Translations under genes and position numbers: made by a program
The notes under the pieces: model-generated
Database searches by the model: none
Told to the model about the DNA's origin: nothing
The model's input: only the letters and a program-made list of their open reading frames with translations
Part shown: one piece after another, positions 16,872 to 24,718 of the stretch
Layout: each line of letters begins with the position of its first letter
Numbering within the stretch: position 1 is the first letter of the stretch
Origin: Acidobacteriota bacterium
GTDB taxonomy: Bacteria > Acidobacteriota > Terriglobia > Bryobacterales > Bryobacteraceae
Length of the DNA: 55,006 nt
Reading direction: 5' to 3'
NCBI GenBank assembly: GCA_023380575.1
Contig: JAMCRM010000126.1
Span: 1 to 55,006, forward strand

Positions 16872-17792
16872 TTACCTGAACGGCGATTGGCCGACCCCTA
16901 GCAGAATCTCAATTCCGACGATCAGCACGTTCAATAGTCCAATAGGGATGAGAATCTTCCAGGCCAGGCCCAGCATGTCCGCAGTGCTCAATGCCCTGAT
17001 GCGTCGCCCCGCCCAGACCATCAGAAACATGATTGCGATCGACTTCAGTACAAGCCAGACGGGACCGGGCAGCCACGGTCCGGAGTACCCGCCAAGGTAC
17101 AGAACGGCGCCCATCGCAGCGACCACGAAGAATAGAGAGCCCAGGCTGATTCGCCACAGCAAAGCCTTCCATCCGCCATACAAGCCGAGCACGCCGTGAT
17201 TGATGCGGTTTGAAAACGGCTCCAGAAAGGGCGCGCGGTATGTCTGTATGAGGGCGGTTGTGACGTAAAGAGCGAACTCGTGCGGCTGTGCAACGATGTA
17301 CCACAATCCGGACTGCTGCTGGGCCCAGACTATGCTTACGGTGGAAAGGGAGCGCGCCATCATGATCGGGCCGAGCACCGCAAGGCCGAGCGGCACTACA
17401 TAGGAAACGAGCTGTGCTATCGCGCGGTAACACGCCTCTACGGTGTCGTGTACGTTCGCACCCCATCCGCCGATCGCGATTCCCAGCGCGACGTAATCGA
17501 TCACCACAATGAAATAGAACAGGCCGATGTTGAGATTCGAACCCATCAAGGAAGGGCTGAACGGAATGACCACCATCGCCCAGCAAACGCCCAAAAACGC
17601 TGATACGGCGGCCGCGGGGTAGAGCCATGTGTCGTTCGAATCAGGCTTGAGGTCGCGATCGGCCGGCGCGGGGTACGCCGGGCCCTCTTCCCATTGAAAC
17701 CTGTGGTAGAGGCGGCCTTCGGCCCAAAGCGTTGCGGCCCCGGATATGACAACCGCAAGCAGCACGCCGAGGCTGCTCAGGGCTACTCCCAC
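16872..17792 (-). CDS. nuoH: divergent NuoH-like subunit lacking quinone-cavity acidic residues
   Basis: Membrane subunit that normally forms the quinone cavity at the junction of the two arms of complex I. The GTG at 17792 is chosen because it overlaps the nuoA end by only 10 bp and opens directly into helix 1; product 306 residues. The fold can be followed (GRLYHRFQ, NIGLFYFIVVIDYVALGIAI, AIAQLVSYVVPLGL, TYRAPFLEPFSN), but usual family motifs are changed: RVGPNRVGPFGLLQPLAD is missing, SYE is SYV, AE-NR-PFDLPEAE is IQTYRAPFLEPFSN, and TEYSG is LYGG. Several conserved Glu are therefore gone. Position within the operon supports NuoH identity; quinone reduction by it is doubtful. Confidence 0.8.
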   Translation of the reverse strand: MGVALSSLGVLLAVVISGAATLWAEGRLYHRFQWEEGPAYPAPADRDLKPDSNDTWLYPAAAVSAFLGVCWAMVVIPFSPSLMGSNLNIGLFYFIVVIDYVALGIAIGGWGANVHDTVEACYRAIAQLVSYVVPLGLAVLGPIMMARSLSTVSIVWAQQQSGLWYIVAQPHEFALYVTTALIQTYRAPFLEPFSNRINHGVLGLYGGWKALLWRISLGSLFFVVAAMGAVLYLGGYSGPWLPGPVWLVLKSIAIMFLMVWAGRRIRALSTADMLGLAWKILIPIGLLNVLIVGIEILLGVGQSPFR

Positions 17793-18100
17793 TTCAGCCC
17801 GCCCATCGCCCAGGCATAGGATATCCCGGCCGCGAGCAGGCAGATGAAGACGAGCATGTCCGCGAACGCCTTTATGCCAATGCCGGCAAACACCACGCCC
17901 CACGGATACATGAAGATCATCTCCATGTCGAACGCCAGGAAAATGAGAGCGTACGTAGCGAAGCCGAAGCGGTATTGCTTCCAGGCGGGAGGCGCATGAA
18001 GGTGCTCCGGCGGCCTGCGCCAGATCCCCGCAGCAAATAGCGAAAGCGCCAAGCCCAGGATGCCGACAAGCCCCACGACTGCGAATGCGCTGAGGATCAT
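17783..18100 (-). CDS. nuoA: NADH-quinone oxidoreductase subunit A, divergent loop
   Basis: First gene of the membrane-arm operon; 105 residues, three helices. The helix-2 motif is kept (FLAFDMEMIFMYPWGVVF, matching FDLEVAFLFPWAV). The loop between helices 1 and 2, which normally contains YECG or ESG and contacts the quinone site, is replaced by EHLHAPPAWKQYRFGF with no Cys and no Glu-X-Gly. The start has only a weak GAAAGG upstream. A possible -10 (TATGCT) lies about 55 bases upstream on the minus strand, without a good -35. Confidence 0.88.
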   Translation of the reverse strand: MILSAFAVVGLVGILGLALSLFAAGIWRRPPEHLHAPPAWKQYRFGFATYALIFLAFDMEMIFMYPWGVVFAGIGIKAFADMLVFICLLAAGISYAWAMGGLKWE

Positions 18101-18371
18101 GGCCTTTCGAGGGAAGACTCAGTAACCGAGAATCACACCCCGCTTGAGTTCAGCATAACGAATCCTACTTCCGGTGAAAGTGAGGAAATTCGCACAGCGT
18201 TCCGTCGCGGGCGCGTGGGCTTCCTGCAAAGCCGTAATCAGCATTCGCCGGTTGAAGCCCGGCGGCCCGCTACCGGTCAGCGGCTTGGAAGCCGCGGCGA
18301 AGAACGTTCGACAGCCGAGGCATGCGCCGCCGGCGCGGGATTCGCCCGGGCGCGCGTGGCTGCCGGCTTGG
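18101..18371. other. intergenic region before the nuo operon
   Basis: No supported gene. It must hold the nuo promoter (minus strand) and the end of the upstream secreted-protein transcript. A perfect inverted repeat GCGGCT-TGGA-AGCCGC lies at 18280-18295 but has no T-run, so it is at best a weak, factor-dependent termination site. Open frames crossing this stretch have no family features. Confidence 0.5.
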
Positions 18372-18785
18372 TCACGGCCGCTTCCAGCCGTTCGATTTCG
18401 GATACACGAATTCCCATCCGTAGTTGTCGCCGGGGTAGAACCAGCTATGGACCGCCTCCGGGTTGTTCGCCAGGCGCTCTTCAAAGGTCACCGCCGGCTT
18501 CCCGGGCGGCTGCAGAAGATAGTCCGGTATCGCCAGCAGCGTTGTGACCAGATGCTCGTTCTGTTTCCTGTCCAGCGAGAAAATCTGTACGATGTCGCGG
18601 TTGGCATCACTGTCGGCGAGCTTGAACACATACCTGCCGGGCGTAAGAACGTGTCCCGGAACTTCCACCGGAGCGCCGAAGGTGAAGTCCGTTTCTTTAT
18701 TCCATTCGTCAGCCAGGGCCGGCGCCGCGATTGCCGCAAAAGCCAGTCCCGCGCCAAGCAGGGCAACATTCCATCTGATGTGCAT
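18372..18785 (-). CDS. small exported protein of unknown function
   Basis: 137 residues with a clear signal peptide (cleavage after ALA, near residue 25) and a mature part starting DEWNKETDFTFGAPVEVPGH. Proteins with the pattern WNKxTxFTFxxPVEVPG..L.PGxYVFKL.DS.xxRxIVQIF are, from memory, common in Acidobacteriota; no function is known to me. The sequence suggests a small beta-rich periplasmic protein. A strong ribosome-binding site (AGAGGAGA) precedes the ATG. It is upstream of nuoA on the same strand but 270 bp away, so co-transcription is possible, not shown. Confidence 0.82.
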   Translation of the reverse strand: MHIRWNVALLGAGLAFAAIAAPALADEWNKETDFTFGAPVEVPGHVLTPGRYVFKLADSDANRDIVQIFSLDRKQNEHLVTTLLAIPDYLLQPPGKPAVTFEERLANNPEAVHSWFYPGDNYGWEFVYPKSNGWKRP

Positions 18786-19034
18786 CTCGTTATCTCCTCT
18801 TTCTGATCGCAGCCCGTTTCAGGCTGCATTGCGATTTCAGAATACGGCGTGTAGCGGCGCCGTCCCATACCGCCGTGCAGCGAATCACAACCGGGCCGGT
18901 TTGGTAGCCGGCCGCCGTCCGGGCGCGCACCTGTACCGGGCCGGCACGCCGCAAACTACCGGCGAAACGGTATGGGTTCCGAAGGGCCGGGGCTCTATTC
19001 TGAAGCTGCACGGGTTGGCCGGGGAGTCAATGCG

Positions 19035-19505
19035 ATGAATACAGGAACGCTTTGGCAGCGCATGGCCGGCAGGGTACGCGGATTCCTGCGCATGCCGCAA
19101 GGCCGCCCGCCGGAGCCGCCGGCCACGCTGATTGTCGGGTCGGCCGGTTCCCTGCCGGAGTGGTCTCCGGACTGGCGCCTGTTCGTGGCACGCGACCTGC
19201 GCCAGGCGGAGACTTTTCTTATGAATCACGAAATCGCCCTGGTGCTTTACGATCGCGACGCTCCGGGCGACTGGAGACAGGCGGTCGCCGTGCTTTCGGG
19301 CGCACCGTCACGTCCTTGCGTGGTGCTGTTGTCCGAATCGGACAACGGCGAGTTGTGGGACCAGGTGACGGGCTCGGGCGGGTACGACGTGCTGCGCAAA
19401 CCGGTGCGCGCCGAAGCGCTGCGCCGGACCCTGCGCTCGGGGATCTCGCTGTGGCGGAGCGGCCGCGAACTGGATTCGATGCGGCGCCTACCAGATCGGC
19501 GGTGA
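19035..19505 (+). CDS. degenerate receiver-domain protein
   Basis: 156 residues; ATG 19035 has GGGGAG before it, and the frame upstream to 18972 is not needed. About residues 29-135 fit a CheY-like fold: first strand LIVGSAG, a central strand with LVLYDRDAPGD (candidate phospho-Asp), VVLLSES at the Thr/Ser position and LRKPV with the conserved Lys-Pro. The acidic pair that binds Mg2+ at the end of strand 1 is replaced by Gly-Ser, so phosphorylation is doubtful. There is no output domain. It lies 115 bp before the HtrA-like protease on the same strand and may be co-expressed with it. Confidence 0.6.
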   Translation: MNTGTLWQRMAGRVRGFLRMPQGRPPEPPATLIVGSAGSLPEWSPDWRLFVARDLRQAETFLMNHEIALVLYDRDAPGDWRQAVAVLSGAPSRPCVVLLSESDNGELWDQVTGSGGYDVLRKPVRAEALRRTLRSGISLWRSGRELDSMRRLPDRR

Positions 19506-19619
19506 CCCATATACCTGATCGCCGGGATGAACCGGACGCCGCGCCGCGCATCTGTAACGAGTGAAGACAACGCACCGGCGGCACCCCGCTGGAGCAAGCG
19601 TAGAAATTAAGGAGGGTTT

Positions 19620-21080
19620 ATGAACGCACAGAGATTCTGGAAACGTCCGGGCGCGCTCTTGATGGCAGCCGCGGCCGGGGTGGCACTGGGTGGATATGGA
19701 GTGGCGCACGCCGGGAGGCTCATGGGGGCTAATCCGCCGGCTTCGCTGCGCCTGGCCGACGCCAACGAAGCGCCGATCCACAGCGGCTTCGCGCTGGTGG
19801 TCAGGAGGGTGCTGCCGTCGGTGGTCAACATTTCCTCGTCCAAGACGGTCCACGCGCCCGCAGGGCTGTCCGGCCACGGGCCCATGGACCAGTTATTCCA
19901 GCAGTTCTTCGGAGGGGGCGAGGCGCCGCGCCCCGAGCGCGAGCAGAGCCTCGGTTCGGGTGTGGTGGTGAGCCCGGAGGGATACATCCTCACCAACAAC
20001 CACGTCGTCAACGGCGCCACCGATATCCGGGTGACGCTCTCCGATAAGCGGCAGTTCAAGGCGCGTGTGATCGGGACGGATCCCAAGACCGACGTCGCGG
20101 TATTGAAAATCGACGCCACCGGCCTGCGGCCGATCGTGATCGGCGATTCTTCCCAGGTGGAGGTCGGCGACTACGCTCTGGCCATCGGCGACCCCTTCGG
20201 CGTCGGACAGACGGTCACCATGGGTATTGTCAGCGCCACGCGCAGGAGCAACCTGGGAATCGAGGACTACGAGGATTTCATCCAGACCGACGCGCCGATC
20301 AACCCCGGCAACTCGGGCGGAGCGCTGGTCAACCAGCGCGGCGAACTGATCGGCATCAATACCGCCATCATCGCCCATGGGTCGGACGGCAACCAGGGCA
20401 TCGGGTTCGCGGTACCCTCGGACCTCGCCCGCCAGGTCATGACCGACATCCTCAAGGACGGAAAAGTCATCCGGGCCTACCTGGGCATCATGCCTCAGGA
20501 TGTGACTCCGGCCATCGCCAAGGCCTTCGGTGAAAAGGAGCCGCGCGGAGCGCTGGTGGGCGACGTGACCCCCGGCAGCCCGGCGCAGAAGAGCGGATTG
20601 CAGAAAGGCGATATCGTGCTGGAGGTCAACGGCAAGCCGGTGTCCGACAGCAATGCGTTGCGCATGAACATCTCCATGATGCGGCCGGACACCACGGTCA
20701 ACATGAAGATCTGGCGCAACCAGGCGGAACAGAACCTGACCGTGCAACTGGCCGCGCTGCCCGGGAGCGAGGAGCACGCCGCCAACAGCAAAGACAAATC
20801 CGGAGACAGCCTGGACGGCGTCTCGGTGGAAAACCTGGATGCGGATGCGGCTAATCAGCTCGGGCTGCCGCCCAGCGCCTCCGGCGTGGTGGTGACGGAC
20901 ATCGATCCCGCGAGCCAGGCCGCCGATTCCGGTCTCCAGCCGGGCGATGTCATCCAGCAGGTGAACCGGCAGCCGGTGCGCAACGTGCACGAATTCGAGC
21001 ACGCGCTGCGGGCTTCCAAAGACCAGGAAACGCTGCTGCTGGTAAACCGGCGCGGCACCACCATGTTCCTCACCGTGTGA
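19620..21080 (+). CDS. degQ: HtrA/DegQ-type periplasmic serine protease
   Basis: Periplasmic quality-control protease/chaperone of 486 residues. Seen: N-terminal signal/anchor (about 12-31), trypsin-like domain with catalytic His128 (LTNNHVV), Asp158 (KTDVAVL) and Ser232 (NPGNSGGAL), then two PDZ domains (about 275-365, with YLGIMPQDV and GALVGDVTPGSPAQKSGL; and about 395-480, with GVVVTDIDPASQAADSGLQ). Length and two-PDZ layout fit the Do/DegP/DegQ group; which member cannot be settled. Strong ribosome-binding site AAGGAGGG before the ATG. A strong terminator follows. The convergent two-component system next to it is not obviously Cpx-like. Confidence 0.95.
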   Translation: MNAQRFWKRPGALLMAAAAGVALGGYGVAHAGRLMGANPPASLRLADANEAPIHSGFALVVRRVLPSVVNISSSKTVHAPAGLSGHGPMDQLFQQFFGGGEAPRPEREQSLGSGVVVSPEGYILTNNHVVNGATDIRVTLSDKRQFKARVIGTDPKTDVAVLKIDATGLRPIVIGDSSQVEVGDYALAIGDPFGVGQTVTMGIVSATRRSNLGIEDYEDFIQTDAPINPGNSGGALVNQRGELIGINTAIIAHGSDGNQGIGFAVPSDLARQVMTDILKDGKVIRAYLGIMPQDVTPAIAKAFGEKEPRGALVGDVTPGSPAQKSGLQKGDIVLEVNGKPVSDSNALRMNISMMRPDTTVNMKIWRNQAEQNLTVQLAALPGSEEHAANSKDKSGDSLDGVSVENLDADAANQLGLPPSASGVVVTDIDPASQAADSGLQPGDVIQQVNRQPVRNVHEFEHALRASKDQETLLLVNRRGTTMFLTV

Positions 21081-21091
21081 CCTGCTTCCGG

Positions 21092-21120
21092 GGCCGGCCC
21101 GCAGCCGTGGGCCGGCCTTT
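21092..21120 (+). terminator. intrinsic terminator after the HtrA-like gene
   Basis: A perfect 9-bp stem, GGCCGGCCC (21092-21100) and GGGCCGGCC (21109-21117), with an 8-base loop and TTTCCTT after it. It lies between two convergent genes and would mainly stop the plus-strand transcript. Confidence 0.75.
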
Positions 21121-21123
21121 CCT

Positions 21124-21774
21124 TCACGTGATCACTCCCTTCCTCACCGCGTAAAGAATCAGCTCCGGAACCGTATGCAGGTTGAGCTTCTCCATCATGT
21201 TGCTGCGATGCGTTTCCACGGTGTACACGCTCAGGTTGAGCAGGTTGGCAATGTCCTTGTTGCTCTTTCCCTCGGCTACAAGTTGCAGGATTTCGCGCTC
21301 GCGCGCGGTGAGCAGTTCGTAGCTGTCCTCCACATCGCGATCGCGCATCTGCCGGATGTAGTCGTCGAGCAGCATCTGGCTCACGGCGGGGCTGAAGTAG
21401 GTTTTCCCCTGCATCACGGCCCTGATAGCCGCCACCAGGTCGGCTTCGGCGGACTGCTTCAGCAGATACGCGCGCGCGCCGGCCTTCAGCGCGCGCAGCA
21501 CGTAAGACTCATCCGAGTGCATGCTCAATACCACGATGACGGTATTGGGGAGCGTGGCGCTGATCTGGCGCGCCGCTTCAATGCCGTTCAGGTTGGGCAT
21601 GCCGATGTCCAGGATGGCCACGTCGGGCCGCTGCTGTTCGGCGAGCTTCACGGCCTCCCGCCCGTCCGACGCCTCCCCGACAATCTGGAACATGCTGTGC
21701 TCTTCCAGCACATGCCGCAGCCCGGTGCGCATGAACGGATGGTCGTCTGCGATGATAATCCGGGTCAGGCTCAT
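21124..21774 (-). CDS. NarL/FixJ-family response regulator
   Basis: 216 residues: receiver domain with acidic pair Asp10-Asp11 (IIADDHPF), phospho-acceptor Asp56 (AILDIGMPNLNG), Ser in VLSMHSD and Lys106 (YLLKQSAEAD); C-terminal LuxR-type helix-turn-helix (about 147-205, LTAREREILQLVAEGKSNKD and TVETHRSNMMEKL). All residues for phosphorylation and DNA binding are present. Its start overlaps the stop of the histidine kinase by 4 bp, making a clear cognate pair. Target genes cannot be inferred. Confidence 0.94.
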   Translation of the reverse strand: MSLTRIIIADDHPFMRTGLRHVLEEHSMFQIVGEASDGREAVKLAEQQRPDVAILDIGMPNLNGIEAARQISATLPNTVIVVLSMHSDESYVLRALKAGARAYLLKQSAEADLVAAIRAVMQGKTYFSPAVSQMLLDDYIRQMRDRDVEDSYELLTAREREILQLVAEGKSNKDIANLLNLSVYTVETHRSNMMEKLNLHTVPELILYAVRKGVIT

Positions 21775-23144
21775 GCCGAAACGCCTCCCACAGTGGATTT
21801 CGCCACCGGCAGGAGCAGCGAAACGATGGTCCCGCTGCCCTTCTCCGAATCGATGCGGAACACTCCGCCCAGACTCTTGACTCGCTCTTCCATGCCGAGA
21901 ATTCCCATGCCGCGTTCCTGTGAAGCGTCGAAGCCGCTGCCATCATCCTGAATGGAAACCCGGATGCGGCCTTGTTCCTGGCGCACATCCACCCGCACCG
22001 AAGACGCCCGGGCGTGCCGCGCCGCATTGTTCAGCGCCTCCTGAACCACGCGGTAGATGCAGGTGCGCGCGTCGTCCGGCAGATCGTCGGACACGTTTTC
22101 AGTGGCCACTTTCACCTTGGTGCCGGTGCGGCGCGAAATCTCCCGCGCCTGCCACTTCAGCGCCGGCACCAGGCCCAAGTCGTCCAGCATCGACGGGCGC
22201 AGCAGCAGCGCCATGTCGCGCACCTGCGCCACGGCCCGCTCGGCGAGTTCGCGCACCATCGACAGCACCGCGCGGCTCTCGCTCTGATCGGACGGCAGCC
22301 GGTTTTCGAGCCGCCCCAGTTCCACGAGCACGGCGGAGATGGCCTGCCCCACTTCATCGTGCAGTTCCCGGGCCACGCGGCGCCGTTCCTCCTCCTGGGC
22401 CGCCACCAGGCGCTGCGAAAGGTTCTGCAATTCCGCGCGCGCCCGCAACACCTCCTGAAACTGGCGCTCGGCGGTCCTCTCCAGCTCCATCAGACGGCGA
22501 ACCGTGATCAACGCCAGGCCGATGCTCAGGGCCACCGCAAGCAGCGCGGAGAGAATCAGTTCTCTGCGAAAGCGCGCGAACAGCACAGCCATGTTGCGCT
22601 CGGTCCGGCGTGAGTTTTCCTCCTCCACGCCGCTGATGACCGCGGCAAGCTCCCCGAACTGCCGCTGCCGCGGCATCACTTCGAACTGCAGAAACTGCCC
22701 GGCGTTGCGCCGGCGGGTTTCCGCGTCCCAGCGCAGAACCGGCTCCAGCGCGTTCCAGTAGTCATCGATGCTGGCCTTCAGCGCCCGCCAGACCGCGGCC
22801 CCTTCGGGCGGCACATCGCGGCCATAGCGCATCACGGCGTCGTCGGTGGCGCGCCGCAGCCTTTCGAGTTCAAACCGGCGGCGCGCCACGGCGGCCGGGT
22901 CGCGGTCCAGCAGGTAGTCCCGAATCTGGCTGGCCGATTCCGACAGGCCGAAGCGAATGGTGTCCAGCAACTCGCCCTGTTCGCGATACGCCTGCCGCAA
23001 CCGCGCGTTTTCGGGCTCGATGATCGAGAGCACCCGGGCGCCCTTCCACGCCATGAATACCACCATCCCCAGCAGCCCGCCAAAACCCGCCCACAGCACC
23101 ATCCTCCGTGACGTAAACAGGCGCGGCTTCTCCATAACATTCAT
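21771..23144 (-). CDS. HisKA_3-type sensor histidine kinase
   Basis: Membrane sensor, 457 residues from ATG 23144; upstream in-frame codons to 23192 would run into the next gene's end and lack family features. Two transmembrane helices (about 15-33 and 195-214) bracket a helical extracytoplasmic domain of some 160 residues. Then a coiled-coil linker, HisKA_3 dimerisation motif with phospho-His262 (VARELHDEVGQ), N box NNAARHARASSV, G1 DDGSGFD and G2 GMGILGMEERV in the ATPase domain. It pairs with the NarL-type regulator downstream. The ligand is unknown; the all-helical sensor suggests a four-helix bundle. Confidence 0.92.
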   Translation of the reverse strand: MNVMEKPRLFTSRRMVLWAGFGGLLGMVVFMAWKGARVLSIIEPENARLRQAYREQGELLDTIRFGLSESASQIRDYLLDRDPAAVARRRFELERLRRATDDAVMRYGRDVPPEGAAVWRALKASIDDYWNALEPVLRWDAETRRRNAGQFLQFEVMPRQRQFGELAAVISGVEEENSRRTERNMAVLFARFRRELILSALLAVALSIGLALITVRRLMELERTAERQFQEVLRARAELQNLSQRLVAAQEEERRRVARELHDEVGQAISAVLVELGRLENRLPSDQSESRAVLSMVRELAERAVAQVRDMALLLRPSMLDDLGLVPALKWQAREISRRTGTKVKVATENVSDDLPDDARTCIYRVVQEALNNAARHARASSVRVDVRQEQGRIRVSIQDDGSGFDASQERGMGILGMEERVKSLGGVFRIDSEKGSGTIVSLLLPVAKSTVGGVSA

Positions 23145-23164
23145 TATTGGTCTTTGCGGCGGAA

Positions 23165-24064
23165 TCAGGGGCAGGGGTCCGGTTGCGCACACTGCGGCGG
23201 CGTTTCCGCCAGCAGGCGAAACGTATTGGCGTGGGCTTCCACGGTATTCTCAATAGGGACGGAGTACCCGCCGCCCAGCGTAACCACCAAGGGCACGCCG
23301 CGGCAGGCGTTCAGCACCATGCGATCGCGTTCCAGCAACCCGGCGCGGGTGAGGGAGAGGCGCCCGAGCCGGTCTCCGGCCAGACCGTCCACGCCGGACT
23401 GGTAGAAAACGATTACAGGCCCGAATCGAGCCACCTCGGGCAGCACCTCTTCCAGCGCCCGCAGGTACTCCCGGTCGCCCGTGCCGTCCGGCAGATCCAC
23501 ATCGATTTTGCCACGCTGCTTACGAAAAGGAAAATTGCCGCGGCAGTGGAGCGAGACCGTGAGGACGCCGGGATGGTTTTCGAAGATCTGCGCGGTGCCG
23601 TCGCCCTGGTGGACGTCCAGATCGATGACGGCGGCGCGCCGCCCCAGCGCCAGAATTGCCACGGCAATGTCGTTGAACACGCAGAACCCGGAGCCCTCGT
23701 GGCGGAACGCGTGGTGGGTGCCGCCGGCCAGCGTTCCGCCCCAACCGGTGGCCAGCGCATCCTGCGCCGCGGCGAGGGTGCCGCCGACCGATGCGAGCGT
23801 GCGCCGCACCAGCCCTTCCGACCATGGAAACCCGATGCGCCGCATCACCTGCGGAGCCAGGCTACCGTCCAGGAACGCGCGCACATAAGCGGCATCGTGC
23901 GCCAGTTCAATCACGGCCGGGGCGGCGAGGGGCGCCGGTTCCAGCACGAACAGGTCCTCGGCTGCAAGACGCTCGCGCAAAAGACGGTATTTCTCGACAG
24001 GGAATTTATGGCCGGCGGGCAGAGGAAACTCGTGATGATCGCAGTAATACAGCCGCCGGCCCAC
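23165..24064 (-). CDS. histone deacetylase-like (AcuC/HDAC superfamily) hydrolase
   Basis: Zinc-dependent amide hydrolase of 299 residues. Motifs: catalytic His pair at 117-118 (AGGTHHAF), Zn ligands Asp150 and His152 in IDLDVHQGDGT, third-ligand loop YQSGVDGLAGDRLG and the closing GGGYS with the active-site Tyr. In bacteria such enzymes deacetylate acetyl-CoA synthetase, acetylpolyamines or other small amides; the substrate here is open. The gene starts 3 bp after the DUF1080 gene and ends 20 bp before the histidine kinase, all on the minus strand, so one long transcript from cdaA is possible. Confidence 0.9.
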   Translation of the reverse strand: MGRRLYYCDHHEFPLPAGHKFPVEKYRLLRERLAAEDLFVLEPAPLAAPAVIELAHDAAYVRAFLDGSLAPQVMRRIGFPWSEGLVRRTLASVGGTLAAAQDALATGWGGTLAGGTHHAFRHEGSGFCVFNDIAVAILALGRRAAVIDLDVHQGDGTAQIFENHPGVLTVSLHCRGNFPFRKQRGKIDVDLPDGTGDREYLRALEEVLPEVARFGPVIVFYQSGVDGLAGDRLGRLSLTRAGLLERDRMVLNACRGVPLVVTLGGGYSVPIENTVEAHANTFRLLAETPPQCAQPDPCP

Positions 24065-24067
24065 GGT

Positions 24068-24718
24068 TCAGCGCTGCGTCAGGTCGCGAATGAAAATGTC
24101 CTTGAAGCGCATGTTGCCCAGACCGCCGGAGTGGAGTTGCAGGGCAATGCCGCCGTCGAAGGACTTCGGCGTGGGATCGGTGAAGTCCACCACCCAGACA
24201 CCATTGAGCCGCGCGCGGTAGCGGTTTCCCTGGACGATCATGAGGTAATCGTTCCAGTCGTTCGGTTTCATCACGAACTCGTTCTCGGGCGAAGGCCACA
24301 CGATCCACTGCCGTCCATCGCCGTAGATGCCGCCGGTGTGATTGCCGGGATGCGGATCAATCTCGAATTGCAGGCCCTGGGTGATGGTGGCGGTGCCGGG
24401 CTTGAACTCGGAGTGGAAGAAAACGCCGCTGTTACCCTCGGCTTCGCAGCGGAAGCGCAGCGTCAACTCGAAATCCTTGTAGTTCTTCCCGGTGCGGAGA
24501 TAGCCGTACTCCTTGGTCACGCCCTGCCCGTGAATGGTGCCGTCCTCGACGGTCCACTTCTCCTGGCCCACCTGGATCCAGCCGGTGAGGTCCTTGCCGT
24601 TGAACAGCGAGGTCCAGCCTTCGTTGAATGGCCTGGGACGCTGGGGGCGGGGGGCTCGCGGCGGCTGGGCGAATGCCGCCGCCGCTGCCAGCAACAGAAC
24701 TGCGAGAGTGCGCATCAA
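24068..24718 (-). CDS. secreted DUF1080 (3-keto-disaccharide hydrolase-like) protein
   Basis: 216 residues: signal peptide (1-17, ending AFAQ), a short Pro/Arg-rich linker, then a DUF1080 concanavalin-like domain (about 34-214): WTSLFNGKDLTGW, WTVEDGTIHGQG, FELTLRFRCE, NSGVFFHSE, GGIALQLHSGGLGNMRFKDI. The family includes periplasmic glycoside/3-keto-glycoside hydrolases and is common in Acidobacteriota and Planctomycetes. The start directly abuts the glmM stop, so it is coupled to an essential operon, an unusual place for this type of gene. Confidence 0.88.
   Translation of the reverse strand: MMRTLAVLLLAAAAAFAQPPRAPRPQRPRPFNEGWTSLFNGKDLTGWIQVGQEKWTVEDGTIHGQGVTKEYGYLRTGKNYKDFELTLRFRCEAEGNSGVFFHSEFKPGTATITQGLQFEIDPHPGNHTGGIYGDGRQWIVWPSPENEFVMKPNDWNDYLMIVQGNRYRARLNGVWVVDFTDPTPKSFDGGIALQLHSGGLGNMRFKDIFIRDLTQR

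Noticed and set aside
18280..18295. Hairpin GCGGCT-TGGA-AGCCGC as a terminator
   Set aside because: No T-run on either side; kept only as a note in the intergenic entry.
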